DNA from: Verrucomicrobia bacterium Tous-C9LFEB
GTDB taxonomy: Bacteria; Verrucomicrobiota; Verrucomicrobiia; Methylacidiphilales; UBA1321
Length of the DNA: 52,817 bases
Assembly: GCA_002304345.1 (NCBI GenBank)
Contig: NEUU01000027.1
Coordinates: 1 to 52,817 of the forward strand
Reading direction: 5' to 3'
Of the stretch, positions 16,670-25,160 are shown in pieces. The notes beneath the pieces are model-generated. The model saw only the letters and a program-made list of their open reading frames with translations, did no database searches and was not told the DNA's origin. Within the stretch, counting starts at the first letter, position 1. The number at the start of each line of letters is the position of its first letter. The position numbers were made by a program, and so were the translations under genes.

Positions 16670-18352
16670 ATGGCTTACACCTTGGGGATTGATTACGGTA
16701 CCAACTCCGTTCGCGCGTTGGTGGTGGATGTGGCAACGGGAGCGGAGCTCGGCGTCAGCGTCGCGGACTATCCGAGCGGACATCAAGGCGTCCTGCTCAA
16801 CAAGAACGATCACCATCTCGCCCGTCAAAATCCGGCGGATCATCTCTGGGGTCTCGAAACCTCCGTGCGCAGTGCCTTGGAACAGGCCAAAAAGAACGCC
16901 GGGTTCAACGCGAGCGCAATCATCGGTATCGGCGTCGATACCACCGGATCGAGTCCGATCCCAGTCGATGCCCACAACGTTCCCCTCGCTCTCAATCCGA
17001 AGTGGAAAGACAATCTCCATGCTCAATGCTGGCTCTGGAAAGATCACACCAGCCATCAGGAAGCCGCGGCCATCACAAAGCTCGCCGCGAAGCATCGTCC
17101 GCAGTACATCGCCAAGTGCGGAAACACCTATTCCTCCGAATGGTTCTGGTCGAAGATCTGGCATTGTCTCAAGGTCGCTCCCGACGTTTTTGATGCCGCC
17201 CACAGTTGGGTGGAATTAGCCGACTTCATTCCCGCCGTGCTCGCGGGCGTGACGGACCCGCTTCAGGTCAAACGCGGCATTTGCTGCGCCGGTCACAAAG
17301 CCCTCTACAGCGACGAATGGAATGGACTGCCCGACAAGGAATTCCTCTCGCTGCTCGATCCGAAGCTCGCTTCATTGCGCGACCGCCTCTATGCCAAGGC
17401 GCACGACGCCACCGTCGCCGCCGGGACGCTTTGCCCTGAATGGGCGCAGAAGCTCGGGTTGCCCGCGGGTATTCCCATCGCGATTGGCGAGATGGATGTT
17501 CACTACGGCGCGATCGGCAGCGGCATCAAGGAAGGCGTCATCGTCAAGGCGATCGGCACTTCCACGTGCGATTGCGCGGTCGTCGCGGCGAATAAAAAGG
17601 TCGCCGACATCCCCGGCATCTGCGGCATCGTCCCCGGCGCGATCCTACCGGGCTTTTATGGCGTCGAAGCGGGTCAATCCGCCGTGGGCGACATCTTCAA
17701 GTGGTTCGTCGAAGTCGTCTGTCAGGGCAACGGAGCCCTGCACGGTCAACTTTCGCAGGAAGCCGAAACGCAACGCCCCGGCCAGAGCGGCTTGCTCGCC
17801 CTCGACTGGAATAACGGCAATCGCACGATTCTCGTCGATCCGATGCTGACCGGCCTGCTCGTCGGCCAGACCCTCTATACCACCCGCGCAGAAATCTATC
17901 GTGCCCTGATCGAAGGCACCGCTTACGGCGCACGCGCCATTATCGAACGCCTCAAGGAATACGGCGTTCCGGTCGACGTCGTGGTCTGCTGCGGCGGCAT
18001 TGCCGAGAAGAGTCCCTTCACCATGCAACTTTACGCCGACATCACCGGCTGCACGATCCGCGTGGCCGGATCGAGTCAGGCGTGCGCGCTCGGAGCGGCC
18101 GTCTCCGCTGCCGTTCTTGCCGGCAAAGCCAAGGGCGGCTACGCGACGTTCCCGGAAGCACAGCAGGCTATGACTTCGCTCAAGGACGTTGTGTATTCGC
18201 CCCAAGCGGAGAACCAGAAGATCTATAATGATATGTACCGGCTCTACCGCCAACTCCACGACGCCTTCGGCGGCGTGAATAAATCAAGCGATCTGTCCGA
18301 TGTCATGAAGGAACTCATCCGCATCAAGGACGCCCAGAATAAAACCATCTAA
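16670..18352 (+). CDS. araB: Ribulokinase
   Basis: FGGY-family kinase that phosphorylates L-ribulose (or D-ribulose) with ATP. The 560-residue length is typical of AraB. The N-terminal phosphate motif is LGIDYGTNSVRALVVD (4-19). The GVDTTGSSPIPVD stretch, KNTYSSEW-like substrate region (KCGNTYSSEWFWSKIWH), GEMDVHYGAIGSGI and a C-terminal CCGGIAEKSPFTMQLYADITG are all recognisable AraB features. It is the first gene of a three-gene operon: 23 bp to the isomerase-like gene and 2 bp further to araD. The start has no Shine-Dalgarno. Confidence 0.95.
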   Translation: MAYTLGIDYGTNSVRALVVDVATGAELGVSVADYPSGHQGVLLNKNDHHLARQNPADHLWGLETSVRSALEQAKKNAGFNASAIIGIGVDTTGSSPIPVDAHNVPLALNPKWKDNLHAQCWLWKDHTSHQEAAAITKLAAKHRPQYIAKCGNTYSSEWFWSKIWHCLKVAPDVFDAAHSWVELADFIPAVLAGVTDPLQVKRGICCAGHKALYSDEWNGLPDKEFLSLLDPKLASLRDRLYAKAHDATVAAGTLCPEWAQKLGLPAGIPIAIGEMDVHYGAIGSGIKEGVIVKAIGTSTCDCAVVAANKKVADIPGICGIVPGAILPGFYGVEAGQSAVGDIFKWFVEVVCQGNGALHGQLSQEAETQRPGQSGLLALDWNNGNRTILVDPMLTGLLVGQTLYTTRAEIYRALIEGTAYGARAIIERLKEYGVPVDVVVCCGGIAEKSPFTMQLYADITGCTIRVAGSSQACALGAAVSAAVLAGKAKGGYATFPEAQQAMTSLKDVVYSPQAENQKIYNDMYRLYRQLHDAFGGVNKSSDLSDVMKELIRIKDAQNKTI

Positions 18353-18375
18353 TTTAACCCCAACCACTATCCATT

Positions 18376-19878
18376 ATGCATCTCCCCCTCGGAAAACATT
18401 CCCCCGACATCACCCTCGGCCTCGTCTCTGCCTCGCGCAATTGCTTCCCCCGCGCCCTCTCGCAGGAACGCACCGAACGACTCGTCAAAGCGGCTGCCTC
18501 GGCGGGCATCACGCTCGTCACGCCGCTGGGCGAATGCGCCATCATCGAAACGAAAGCCCACGCCACCGAAGCGGCCCGGCAGTTGAAGTCCAAGGCAGTC
18601 GATGCGGTCGTCTTTTTCCTCGGTAATTTCTCTCCCGAAATCGAGGACGCCGTGTTCCTGAAGGAATTCGGCGGTTATGCCATGATTCTCGCTGCGGCGG
18701 AAGAAAGCGGCAGCTCCCTTCTGCAAAAACGTGGCGATGCCCTCTGCGGTCTGCTCTCCGCTGCCCTTGCAGTCGAAAAGCGCGGCCTCTCGCAAAAGAT
18801 TCATCTGCCGGAGGCTCCCGTTGTCAGCGCCGAGGAAGGCGTGAAGGAAATCCAGCATTTCATCCAGATCATGAAAGTGGTCAAAGGCGCGCGCAATGCC
18901 ACCCTCGGTTTGTTCGGTCCCCGCCCGCGCGACTTCGAGACCTGCAATTACAATCTCGCCTCCGTCAATTCCATCGGCATTGAGATCGAGGAACTCGGCC
19001 TGTTCGATCTGGAAAATGAAGTCCGCCAAATCAAGGAACAAGGCGGTGCGCCGACCATCGCCGCCGAGATGAAGACCGCCGTTCCCGGCGTGCCGAACGA
19101 AGCGGAGTTTGTCAACCGTCTCTCCATTTACGAGAAGGCAATGCTGAATTTCCGCGAGCGGCTGAAACTCTCCGGTGCCGCCTCGCAATGTTGGTCCGAG
19201 CAGGAACTCGCGCTCAAGCATGTGCCCTGCTTCATCAATGGACGACTCGCGGACAAGGGCTTTCCCATCGCCTGCGAGAACGATTGCTATTCCTTGATCG
19301 CCGAATTACTCGGCCAGTACGCATCGGATAAAACCGTCACCGTCCTCGACATCAACCACAGCATTCCGAAGGATCTGCACGCCAGCCTCAAGGACTACCC
19401 TCTCGAAGACATGGTGGGCATGTTCCATTGTGGCAACACAGCGAAAAGTCTCCTCAAAAATCCCGAGATGAAACATCAGGTGATCATGAAACGCCTGATG
19501 GAACCCGACACGCCCCCGGACATCACCCGCGGTACGCTCGAAGGCCAGATCGCCGGTTCGCCCATCACCGTGCTGCAAGTCCACGGCGTCGGCGACAAAC
19601 TTCGCGCCTATATCGCGGAAGGTCACTTCCTCGATCTCGATCCGAAAACCTTCGGATGCACCGGCACAGCCTACATTCCCGGCTTTCGCCGCTTCTATCG
19701 TCACGTGCTGATCGGTCGCTTCCATCACCACGCCGGAGTGGCCTTCACCCATTGCGGTGCCGCGCTCTTCGACGCGCTCAAGCTGCTCGGCGTGGCAGAA
19801 ATCTACACCCCGTTGCCGTCGTGCGTGCCGTATCCCGGTGAAAATGTTTTCCGCAATGGTCTTACGCCCAGGAAATAA
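18376..19878 (+). CDS. L-fucose/L-arabinose isomerase family protein
   Basis: A 500-residue cytoplasmic aldose-ketose isomerase-like protein. The N-terminal half resembles the fucose isomerase fold (LGLVSASRNCFPRALSQERTERL, VVFFLGNFSPEIE). The C-terminal domain has DITRGTLEGQIAGSPITVLQV and LIGRFHHHAGVAFTHCG, whose histidines probably bind the catalytic metal. It sits between araB and araD where araA is expected, so I infer that it makes L-ribulose from L-arabinose, replacing classical AraA. Conversion of L-fucose or another aldose cannot be excluded. It ends 2 bp before araD. Confidence 0.85.
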   Translation: MHLPLGKHSPDITLGLVSASRNCFPRALSQERTERLVKAAASAGITLVTPLGECAIIETKAHATEAARQLKSKAVDAVVFFLGNFSPEIEDAVFLKEFGGYAMILAAAEESGSSLLQKRGDALCGLLSAALAVEKRGLSQKIHLPEAPVVSAEEGVKEIQHFIQIMKVVKGARNATLGLFGPRPRDFETCNYNLASVNSIGIEIEELGLFDLENEVRQIKEQGGAPTIAAEMKTAVPGVPNEAEFVNRLSIYEKAMLNFRERLKLSGAASQCWSEQELALKHVPCFINGRLADKGFPIACENDCYSLIAELLGQYASDKTVTVLDINHSIPKDLHASLKDYPLEDMVGMFHCGNTAKSLLKNPEMKHQVIMKRLMEPDTPPDITRGTLEGQIAGSPITVLQVHGVGDKLRAYIAEGHFLDLDPKTFGCTGTAYIPGFRRFYRHVLIGRFHHHAGVAFTHCGAALFDALKLLGVAEIYTPLPSCVPYPGENVFRNGLTPRK

Positions 19879-19880
19879 AA

Positions 19881-20576
19881 ATGCCCTACCGCGAACTCAA
19901 GCAGGAATGCTACGAAGCCAATGTCCGCCTGCCCGGTCATGGCCTCGTTGACCTCACCTTCGGCAACGTGAGTGTGATCGATCGCTCGCTCGGTATCTTT
20001 GGCATCAAACCGAGCGGCGTGGATTACAAGGAACTCACGCCCGACGATATCGTCCTCGTCGATCTGGAAGGAAAACAGGTCGAGGGGAAACTGCGTCCCT
20101 CCTCCGACACCGCCACGCATCGACGACTCTTTCAGGCCTTCACCGAGATTCGCTCCGTCGTGCACACCCACTCGCGCAATGCCGTTGCCTTTGCACAGGC
20201 GGGCCGCGCGATTCCCTGCTTCGGCACCACGCACGCCGATTATTTTCATGGCGAAGTGCCCGTCACCCGCATGATGACGCTGAAAGAAATCGAGTCCGCC
20301 TACGAGTGGGAGACCGGTAATGTCATCGTAGAACGCTTTCAGTCGCTCGACCCCAACGAAGTTCCGGCCGTTTTAGTCCATGGTCATGGCCCCTTCGTCT
20401 GGGGTTCGAGCGGCGCCAAAGCTGTCGAAAATGCCTTCGCGCTCGAGATCGTCGCGGAGATGGCGCTCAAGACGTTGCAGATTGATCCCAAGGCGTGGCC
20501 CTTGAATCAGGCGCAACTCGACAAGCATTTCTACCGCAAGCATGGCGCGAAGGCGACCTACGGGCAGTCTTCGTAA
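19881..20576 (+). CDS. araD: L-ribulose-5-phosphate 4-epimerase
   Basis: Zinc-dependent class II aldolase-fold enzyme that makes D-xylulose 5-phosphate. The 231-residue length matches AraD. Seen motifs: LTFGNVSVIDR, IKPSGVDYKELTPDDIVLVDLEG, the zinc ligands in VVHTHSRNAVAFAQAG, GTTHADYFHGEVPVTR, and the later His in VLVHGHGPFVWG. AGGA about 8 nt before the ATG and the 2-bp gap to the isomerase gene imply translational coupling. It is the last gene of the araB operon and converges with the AraC-type gene after 9 bp. Confidence 0.95.
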   Translation: MPYRELKQECYEANVRLPGHGLVDLTFGNVSVIDRSLGIFGIKPSGVDYKELTPDDIVLVDLEGKQVEGKLRPSSDTATHRRLFQAFTEIRSVVHTHSRNAVAFAQAGRAIPCFGTTHADYFHGEVPVTRMMTLKEIESAYEWETGNVIVERFQSLDPNEVPAVLVHGHGPFVWGSSGAKAVENAFALEIVAEMALKTLQIDPKAWPLNQAQLDKHFYRKHGAKATYGQSS

Positions 20577-20585
20577 GAGCTGCCG

Positions 20586-21410
20586 TCAGACACGTCGGAT
20601 ACGATAACGCTCGCGATATTCGGTCGGTGAAAGCGCTGTCTCCAGCTTGAACCGACGCGAAAAATAGAGCCGGTCTTCGAACCCCGTCCGGCTCGCAATC
20701 TCGCCCACGTCCAACGTCGTTTCCGCCAGCATCCGACGCGCTTTCTGAATGCGCAGATCGAGCAAGTACCGCCCCGGCGTCGTCTTCAATGCCTGGAACC
20801 AACGCCGCCGGAAGGTCGAGGGCGACATCCCACATCGCTGCGCCAGTTCCTCAAAGTCATGTTCGCGGTCCAACTGCTGCCGCAACTGCGACTGGATTTT
20901 CTGGATCACCTCATCGCCCGTTTCCAGTTTCGGCAACAACGTCTCCAGCACCAACCGCTCGCACACGCGATCGACCCGGTCCGCCATCATCTCCGGATGC
21001 CCGCCATTGATCAGTCCGTACAACTCCTCGATCTGGGATTGCACCCGGTCAAAATTGTGGATCGGCCAGGTCGGACGCCGTTCCTTCACCAGCCCCGATT
21101 TCCTCAGGGCCGGCATATGCACCGCATCGTACATCAAATAAAGTTCATCCCACGTTCCCCCGGGCAAGGACGGTCCATACTCCAGCCAATCTCCCGGCCA
21201 TTGCGTGATCACGCATGGCCCCAGCACCGGCCAGCTTCGTCCCTTGCGATGGAATTCCCCCTTCCCACGCAGGATCAGCGAAAAGTTGCAGGTCGTAAAC
21301 GTCCCGCGCACCCAGCTATCCTTGTCGCGGATAAAGCCAAGTCCCTGCAAAGGACAGGACGACGGGAAGCGTCGACTGTACACCGCCCAGTGTCTGACTA
21401 AAAAATCCAT
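20586..21410 (-). CDS. AraC-family transcriptional regulator
   Basis: A 274-residue protein with an N-terminal cupin-like sensing domain (about 1-150) and two C-terminal helix-turn-helix units (about 175-270): FEELAQRCGMSPSTFRRRWFQALKTTPGRYLLDLRIQKARRML then DVGEIASRTGFEDRLYFSRRFKLETALSPTEYR. It is divergent from the Gfo/Idh gene and convergent with araD. It could activate either the ara operon or the Gfo/Idh-ThuA pair; divergence favours the latter. The sensed sugar is unknown. Confidence 0.92.
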   Translation of the reverse strand: MDFLVRHWAVYSRRFPSSCPLQGLGFIRDKDSWVRGTFTTCNFSLILRGKGEFHRKGRSWPVLGPCVITQWPGDWLEYGPSLPGGTWDELYLMYDAVHMPALRKSGLVKERRPTWPIHNFDRVQSQIEELYGLINGGHPEMMADRVDRVCERLVLETLLPKLETGDEVIQKIQSQLRQQLDREHDFEELAQRCGMSPSTFRRRWFQALKTTPGRYLLDLRIQKARRMLAETTLDVGEIASRTGFEDRLYFSRRFKLETALSPTEYRERYRIRRV

Positions 21411-21500
21411 ATCTTTGACGAATCAATCCATTCTCTTTACAGGGATGATGTTATAGCCTGAAAAAATAATACAAATTCAAATCCTCCATACCATTTTATT
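21411..21500. promoter_or_regulatory. Divergent araC-type / Gfo-Idh control region
   Basis: An AT-rich 90-bp gap between divergent starts. On the plus strand TTGACG (21415-21420) is a possible -35 element, followed 16 nt later by TTACAG as a weak -10. The AraC-type protein encoded alongside probably binds here. Confidence 0.35.
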
Positions 21501-22619
21501 ATGAGCAAAAAATCGGCCTCCCTCCCCCTCCGTGTCGGTGTGATTGGTTGCGGTAATATCAGCAACGCCTATTTCAAAGGCACCGAACCTTTCGGTTCGT
21601 TTGTGAAAATCACCGCCTGCGCCGACCTTGATCTCGCCCGCGCCAAAGCCAAGGCCGAGGAACACCACGTCGCCAAATCCTGCTCGGTCAAAGAAGTTCT
21701 CAGCGATCCTGACATCGACATCATCCTGAATCTCACCGTGCCCGCCGCGCACGCCGCCGTGAATCTCTCCGCCCTCAAAGCGGGCAAGCATGTCTATTGC
21801 GAGAAGCCATTCTCGCTCACCACCAAGGAAGGCAAGCGCGTCATAGCCGAAGCGAAAAAGCGCAAGCTCTACGTCGGCTGCGCGCCCGATACCGTCCTCG
21901 GCGGCGGCATCCAAACCTGCCGCAAGCTCATCGACGACGGCGCGATCGGCAAGCCCCTCGCCGCCACCGCCAACATGGTCGGTCACGGCATGGAAACGTG
22001 GCATCCGAATCCCGGTTTCTACTACAAGTTCGGCGGTGGCCCGCTCTTTGACATGGGCCCCTATTATCTCACCTCGCTCATCACCATGCTTGGTCCCGTC
22101 AAAAGCGTCGTCGCCTTTGCCAAGACCGGTTTCAAGGAACGGCTCATCACCAGCCAGCCGCTGAATGGCACTAAAATCAAAGTCACCACTCCCACGCACC
22201 TTACCGGTCAGGTGGAGTTCCGTCAGGGAACCGTCGCCAGCGTCACCATGAGCTTCGACGTGTGGGGCCATCATCTGCCGATGCTCGAAATCTACGGCAC
22301 GGAAGGTTCCCTCTCCTGTCCCGATCCGAACACCTTCGGCGGCGAAGTGCTCCTCCTCAAAGCGGGCGAAAAGGAATGGAAACCAGTGCCGCTCACGCAT
22401 AGCGACAAGACCGGACGCGGTTTCGGCCTCGCTGACATGGCCGATGCCATCGTCAAGCGCCGCCTGAATCGCCAGAACGGCGAGATGGCCTTGCACCTCG
22501 TGGAAGTGATGGAATCGTTCACGGTCTCCGCCAAGACCGGTCGCCGCATCGACATCAAATCCGCGTGCAAGCAACCTGCCGCGTTGGCCGCTGGTCTGCC
22601 ACTCGGTTCGATCAAATAA
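21501..22619 (+). CDS. Gfo/Idh/MocA-family oxidoreductase
   Basis: A 372-residue NAD(P)-dependent sugar or inositol dehydrogenase-like protein. The Rossmann fold starts with RVGVIGCGNISNAYF (11-25), and the family signature AGKHVYCEKPFSLTTKEG contains the catalytic-region EKP. The C-terminal domain includes GGGPLFDMGPYYLTSLITMLGPV, typical of the family. The start has no Shine-Dalgarno, and the leader is AT-rich. It is followed by a ThuA-like gene after 13 bp; the pair is common in polysaccharide-using bacteria and may act on disaccharides by 3-keto chemistry. The exact substrate is unknown. Confidence 0.92.
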   Translation: MSKKSASLPLRVGVIGCGNISNAYFKGTEPFGSFVKITACADLDLARAKAKAEEHHVAKSCSVKEVLSDPDIDIILNLTVPAAHAAVNLSALKAGKHVYCEKPFSLTTKEGKRVIAEAKKRKLYVGCAPDTVLGGGIQTCRKLIDDGAIGKPLAATANMVGHGMETWHPNPGFYYKFGGGPLFDMGPYYLTSLITMLGPVKSVVAFAKTGFKERLITSQPLNGTKIKVTTPTHLTGQVEFRQGTVASVTMSFDVWGHHLPMLEIYGTEGSLSCPDPNTFGGEVLLLKAGEKEWKPVPLTHSDKTGRGFGLADMADAIVKRRLNRQNGEMALHLVEVMESFTVSAKTGRRIDIKSACKQPAALAAGLPLGSIK

Positions 22620-22632
22620 GCGAACACCCGCG

Positions 22633-23280
22633 ATGAAAAAAGCCTTGATCGTGTACGGCGGTTGGGATGGGCATGAACCCCAGAAAACGACCGCCTTGTT
22701 CACGGCAGAACTCGTGCGCTCCGGATTCGCCGTCGACACCTCGGACACGCTCGAGACCTTTCTCGATGCGGAAAAGTTGAAGACGTACGACCTCATCGTC
22801 CCGAACTGGACGATGGGGCAATTGACCGCGCCGCAGGAAGAAAATCTCGTCGCGGCGATTGCCTCGGGTGTCGGGCTGGGCGGATTCCATGGCGGCATGG
22901 GTGACGCCTTCCGCGCCAGCACGAATTACCAGTTCATGGTCGGTGGCCAATTCGTCGCCCACCCGGACAATCACAAAGACTATATCGTCCAGATCGTTAA
23001 AAAGTCCGATCCCATTGTTGCCGGCATTGAGGACTTCACCGTCCACTCCGAGCAATATTACATGCACATCGACCCGTCAAATGAAGTGCTCGCCACGACG
23101 ACTTTTACCGCAAAAAGCGCGCCATGGGTCAATGGCACAGTCATGCCCGTCGTGTGGAAACGTCACTACGGCCAGGGCCGCGTCTTCTATTCCTCCATCG
23201 GTCACACCACGAAGGAATTCGATCTCGCTCCCGTGCGCGAGATCACGCGGCGCGGACTCGTCTGGGCCAGTCGCTCATGA
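22633..23280 (+). CDS. ThuA-like protein (glutamine-amidotransferase-like fold)
   Basis: A 215-residue protein. The start MKKALIVYGGWDGHEP and the segments LIVPNWTMGQLT, GGFHGGMGDAFR and GRVFYSSIGHTTKEFD match the ThuA/trehalose utilisation family. Members work with Gfo/Idh dehydrogenases in sugar modification, but their chemistry is only partly known. It is in an operon with the preceding oxidoreductase gene (13-bp gap) and converges with the lyase gene 8 bp downstream. There is no signal peptide. Confidence 0.9.
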   Translation: MKKALIVYGGWDGHEPQKTTALFTAELVRSGFAVDTSDTLETFLDAEKLKTYDLIVPNWTMGQLTAPQEENLVAAIASGVGLGGFHGGMGDAFRASTNYQFMVGGQFVAHPDNHKDYIVQIVKKSDPIVAGIEDFTVHSEQYYMHIDPSNEVLATTTFTAKSAPWVNGTVMPVVWKRHYGQGRVFYSSIGHTTKEFDLAPVREITRRGLVWASRS

Positions 23281-23288
23281 CAAAGTGA

Positions 23289-25160
23289 TCACCACTTGTC
23301 TAATTTTTTCACTTCGGGAACCGCCACATCCGGCGCGGAGAACAGCACCGCGATACGCGTCTGTGTCGTGCCGGGCAAATGGATCGCCAGTTTCCGCACC
23401 GGCGCTTTGAGCGGTTTCACCATTTGCTTTTCAGGGTGGGGCGACGTGGGCAGTGGCGTCGTCTCCATGACTTCAAGCATCGCATTCGCTGGAGCCAGCA
23501 CGCGCACGAGCAAAGTTTCTTTCCCGATTTTCAACGTGGCGCTTTTGCCGTCCTTCGCCACTTCAACCGCCGCAGGCGTGTGCGCAAACCACCACAAGTC
23601 GGCCGCCGGTTCCGCCTCCACTTCATCCTGAACGAGCACCGCTCTCGATTCGATCAACGCCACGCCGCGACGCACGCTCTTCGCGCCGCGCGCATAGGCG
23701 GGAGAAAGATCGGCAATTCCAAAGGGAAACTTCGAATCACTTGAAAATTTGGTGATCACCGTCTTCGCTTTGGGATCTTGATCCGGTTGCGCATCGGGAT
23801 TCAGCACGAGCGTGTTGTGACCTTCCGCGCGGAGCCTGTAATACTCCCACCGCCGTTTGCCGAAATAGTCCGGCAGGTTGTAATCGTCGCTGCCGACATC
23901 GAGAATCCAGCGTTGGCCGAAAGCATCGAGGACGAAACTGCCACAATCGAGGTGACTGTGGTTGGCCTTGTTGTCCCCAGCCTTGAAGGCAACGTAGAAG
24001 CGTCTCGAATCTCCAATCACTCCCAATATCGCCGCTTCGGTATCCCGAAAATAATGTCCCACGCCAAAAACAGGAAAACAATTCGACTCTCCGGCCGGAT
24101 GGGCCGCACCCCAGAGCAAATCGAGCGGTAAAGGAGATTGTACAGCAAACACATCCTCAAATTGATCATACTCCGACCTCATAAACTTTCGCCCCAGCCA
24201 ACGCATCACCGGTGCATGCACCGGTCCATCCCCGGCGTCCGCATAATTAAAAGAGCGCCCACTCGGTCCATTCATGCAGAGAGGAAAATCTCCAGCCAGA
24301 TTCAACCCCGGTATCGAAGCCAGCCCCCAATCGCGGCCCGTCGCCGTCTCCAGCGAAGCAATCATGAAGACCGTATATGTTGTCGCATACGCCCAATAGC
24401 CAGGGCCTTCCGCCCACGCGCCATCGGGTGCATAGTGTTTGATGGCGCGTGGCACTGACTTGATTGCCGCCGCTAAAATCTCTCCCGCCAAAGCCGGTTC
24501 CTCGTCGCCCACCGCGAGCGCGCCCATCGTCAAGCCACCGTTGCAGACCTGATTCCAATTGTGCTCGCACTTCGGCCACCACATCGAACCCGAATAGGCG
24601 GGCAATCCAACCTTTAGCCCCTTCTCTACAATCGCCTCACGGATCTGCTTGCGTTGCTCGGGCGTCCACGCGGCATAGAGCCAGTCGTAGGCAATCGCCA
24701 CCGCCGCCGTCATCTCCGCCGTGTCGAGAAAATGGACCGGATGCCAGTCCGCGAATTGCGTCACCACATCCATCTCCTGCCACAAGCGGTCGCGATAGCG
24801 GACATCGCCCGTCACTTGAAACGCCAACCCAAGGAGCTGCACCCGTGCCAGCACCTTGCGGCTCACTTCGAGCAACCGTACGCCATCCGGCAGTTCATAT
24901 TTCACCGGCGGCTCCGTGAGCGCCGCGTCGGCTTTCTTCTGCAGCAAATTCCATTGTGCTTCCAATAAGCCGCCCGGCTTCACCTGCTCGCGCACGCGCT
25001 GAAAATCCACCGCCGTTGCCAGCAATCGCGGATGTTGCGGACTCAATGCCTTGAGCACTTCCGCTCCGGTCGGAGTCTGCACCGTCACTGCCGTCTCGGC
25101 ACTTCGTCCGATGCCTGCACACAAAATCAATCCGCACAGAATGAGCATCCCTTTGATCAT
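23289..25160 (-). CDS. Exported heparinase II/III-like polysaccharide lyase
   Basis: A 623-residue protein with an N-terminal signal peptide (MIKGMLILCGLILCAGIGRSAET). The first half is a helical toroid domain with CNGGLTMGALAVGDEEP and YNLDWLYAAWTPEQRKQIREAI-like segments. The second half is the beta-rich heparinase II/III domain (VAFKAGDNKANHSHLDCGSFVLDAFGQRWILDVGSDDY). His/Tyr residues in NHSHLDCGSF and the SDDYNLPDYF stretch are likely catalytic-region residues. It probably cleaves a uronic-acid-containing polysaccharide in the periplasm. The ATG directly follows the stop codon of the MFS gene, and GGAGGAGG at the end of that gene serves as a strong ribosome site, so translation is coupled. 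Confidence 0.85.
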   Translation of the reverse strand: MIKGMLILCGLILCAGIGRSAETAVTVQTPTGAEVLKALSPQHPRLLATAVDFQRVREQVKPGGLLEAQWNLLQKKADAALTEPPVKYELPDGVRLLEVSRKVLARVQLLGLAFQVTGDVRYRDRLWQEMDVVTQFADWHPVHFLDTAEMTAAVAIAYDWLYAAWTPEQRKQIREAIVEKGLKVGLPAYSGSMWWPKCEHNWNQVCNGGLTMGALAVGDEEPALAGEILAAAIKSVPRAIKHYAPDGAWAEGPGYWAYATTYTVFMIASLETATGRDWGLASIPGLNLAGDFPLCMNGPSGRSFNYADAGDGPVHAPVMRWLGRKFMRSEYDQFEDVFAVQSPLPLDLLWGAAHPAGESNCFPVFGVGHYFRDTEAAILGVIGDSRRFYVAFKAGDNKANHSHLDCGSFVLDAFGQRWILDVGSDDYNLPDYFGKRRWEYYRLRAEGHNTLVLNPDAQPDQDPKAKTVITKFSSDSKFPFGIADLSPAYARGAKSVRRGVALIESRAVLVQDEVEAEPAADLWWFAHTPAAVEVAKDGKSATLKIGKETLLVRVLAPANAMLEVMETTPLPTSPHPEKQMVKPLKAPVRKLAIHLPGTTQTRIAVLFSAPDVAVPEVKKLDKW

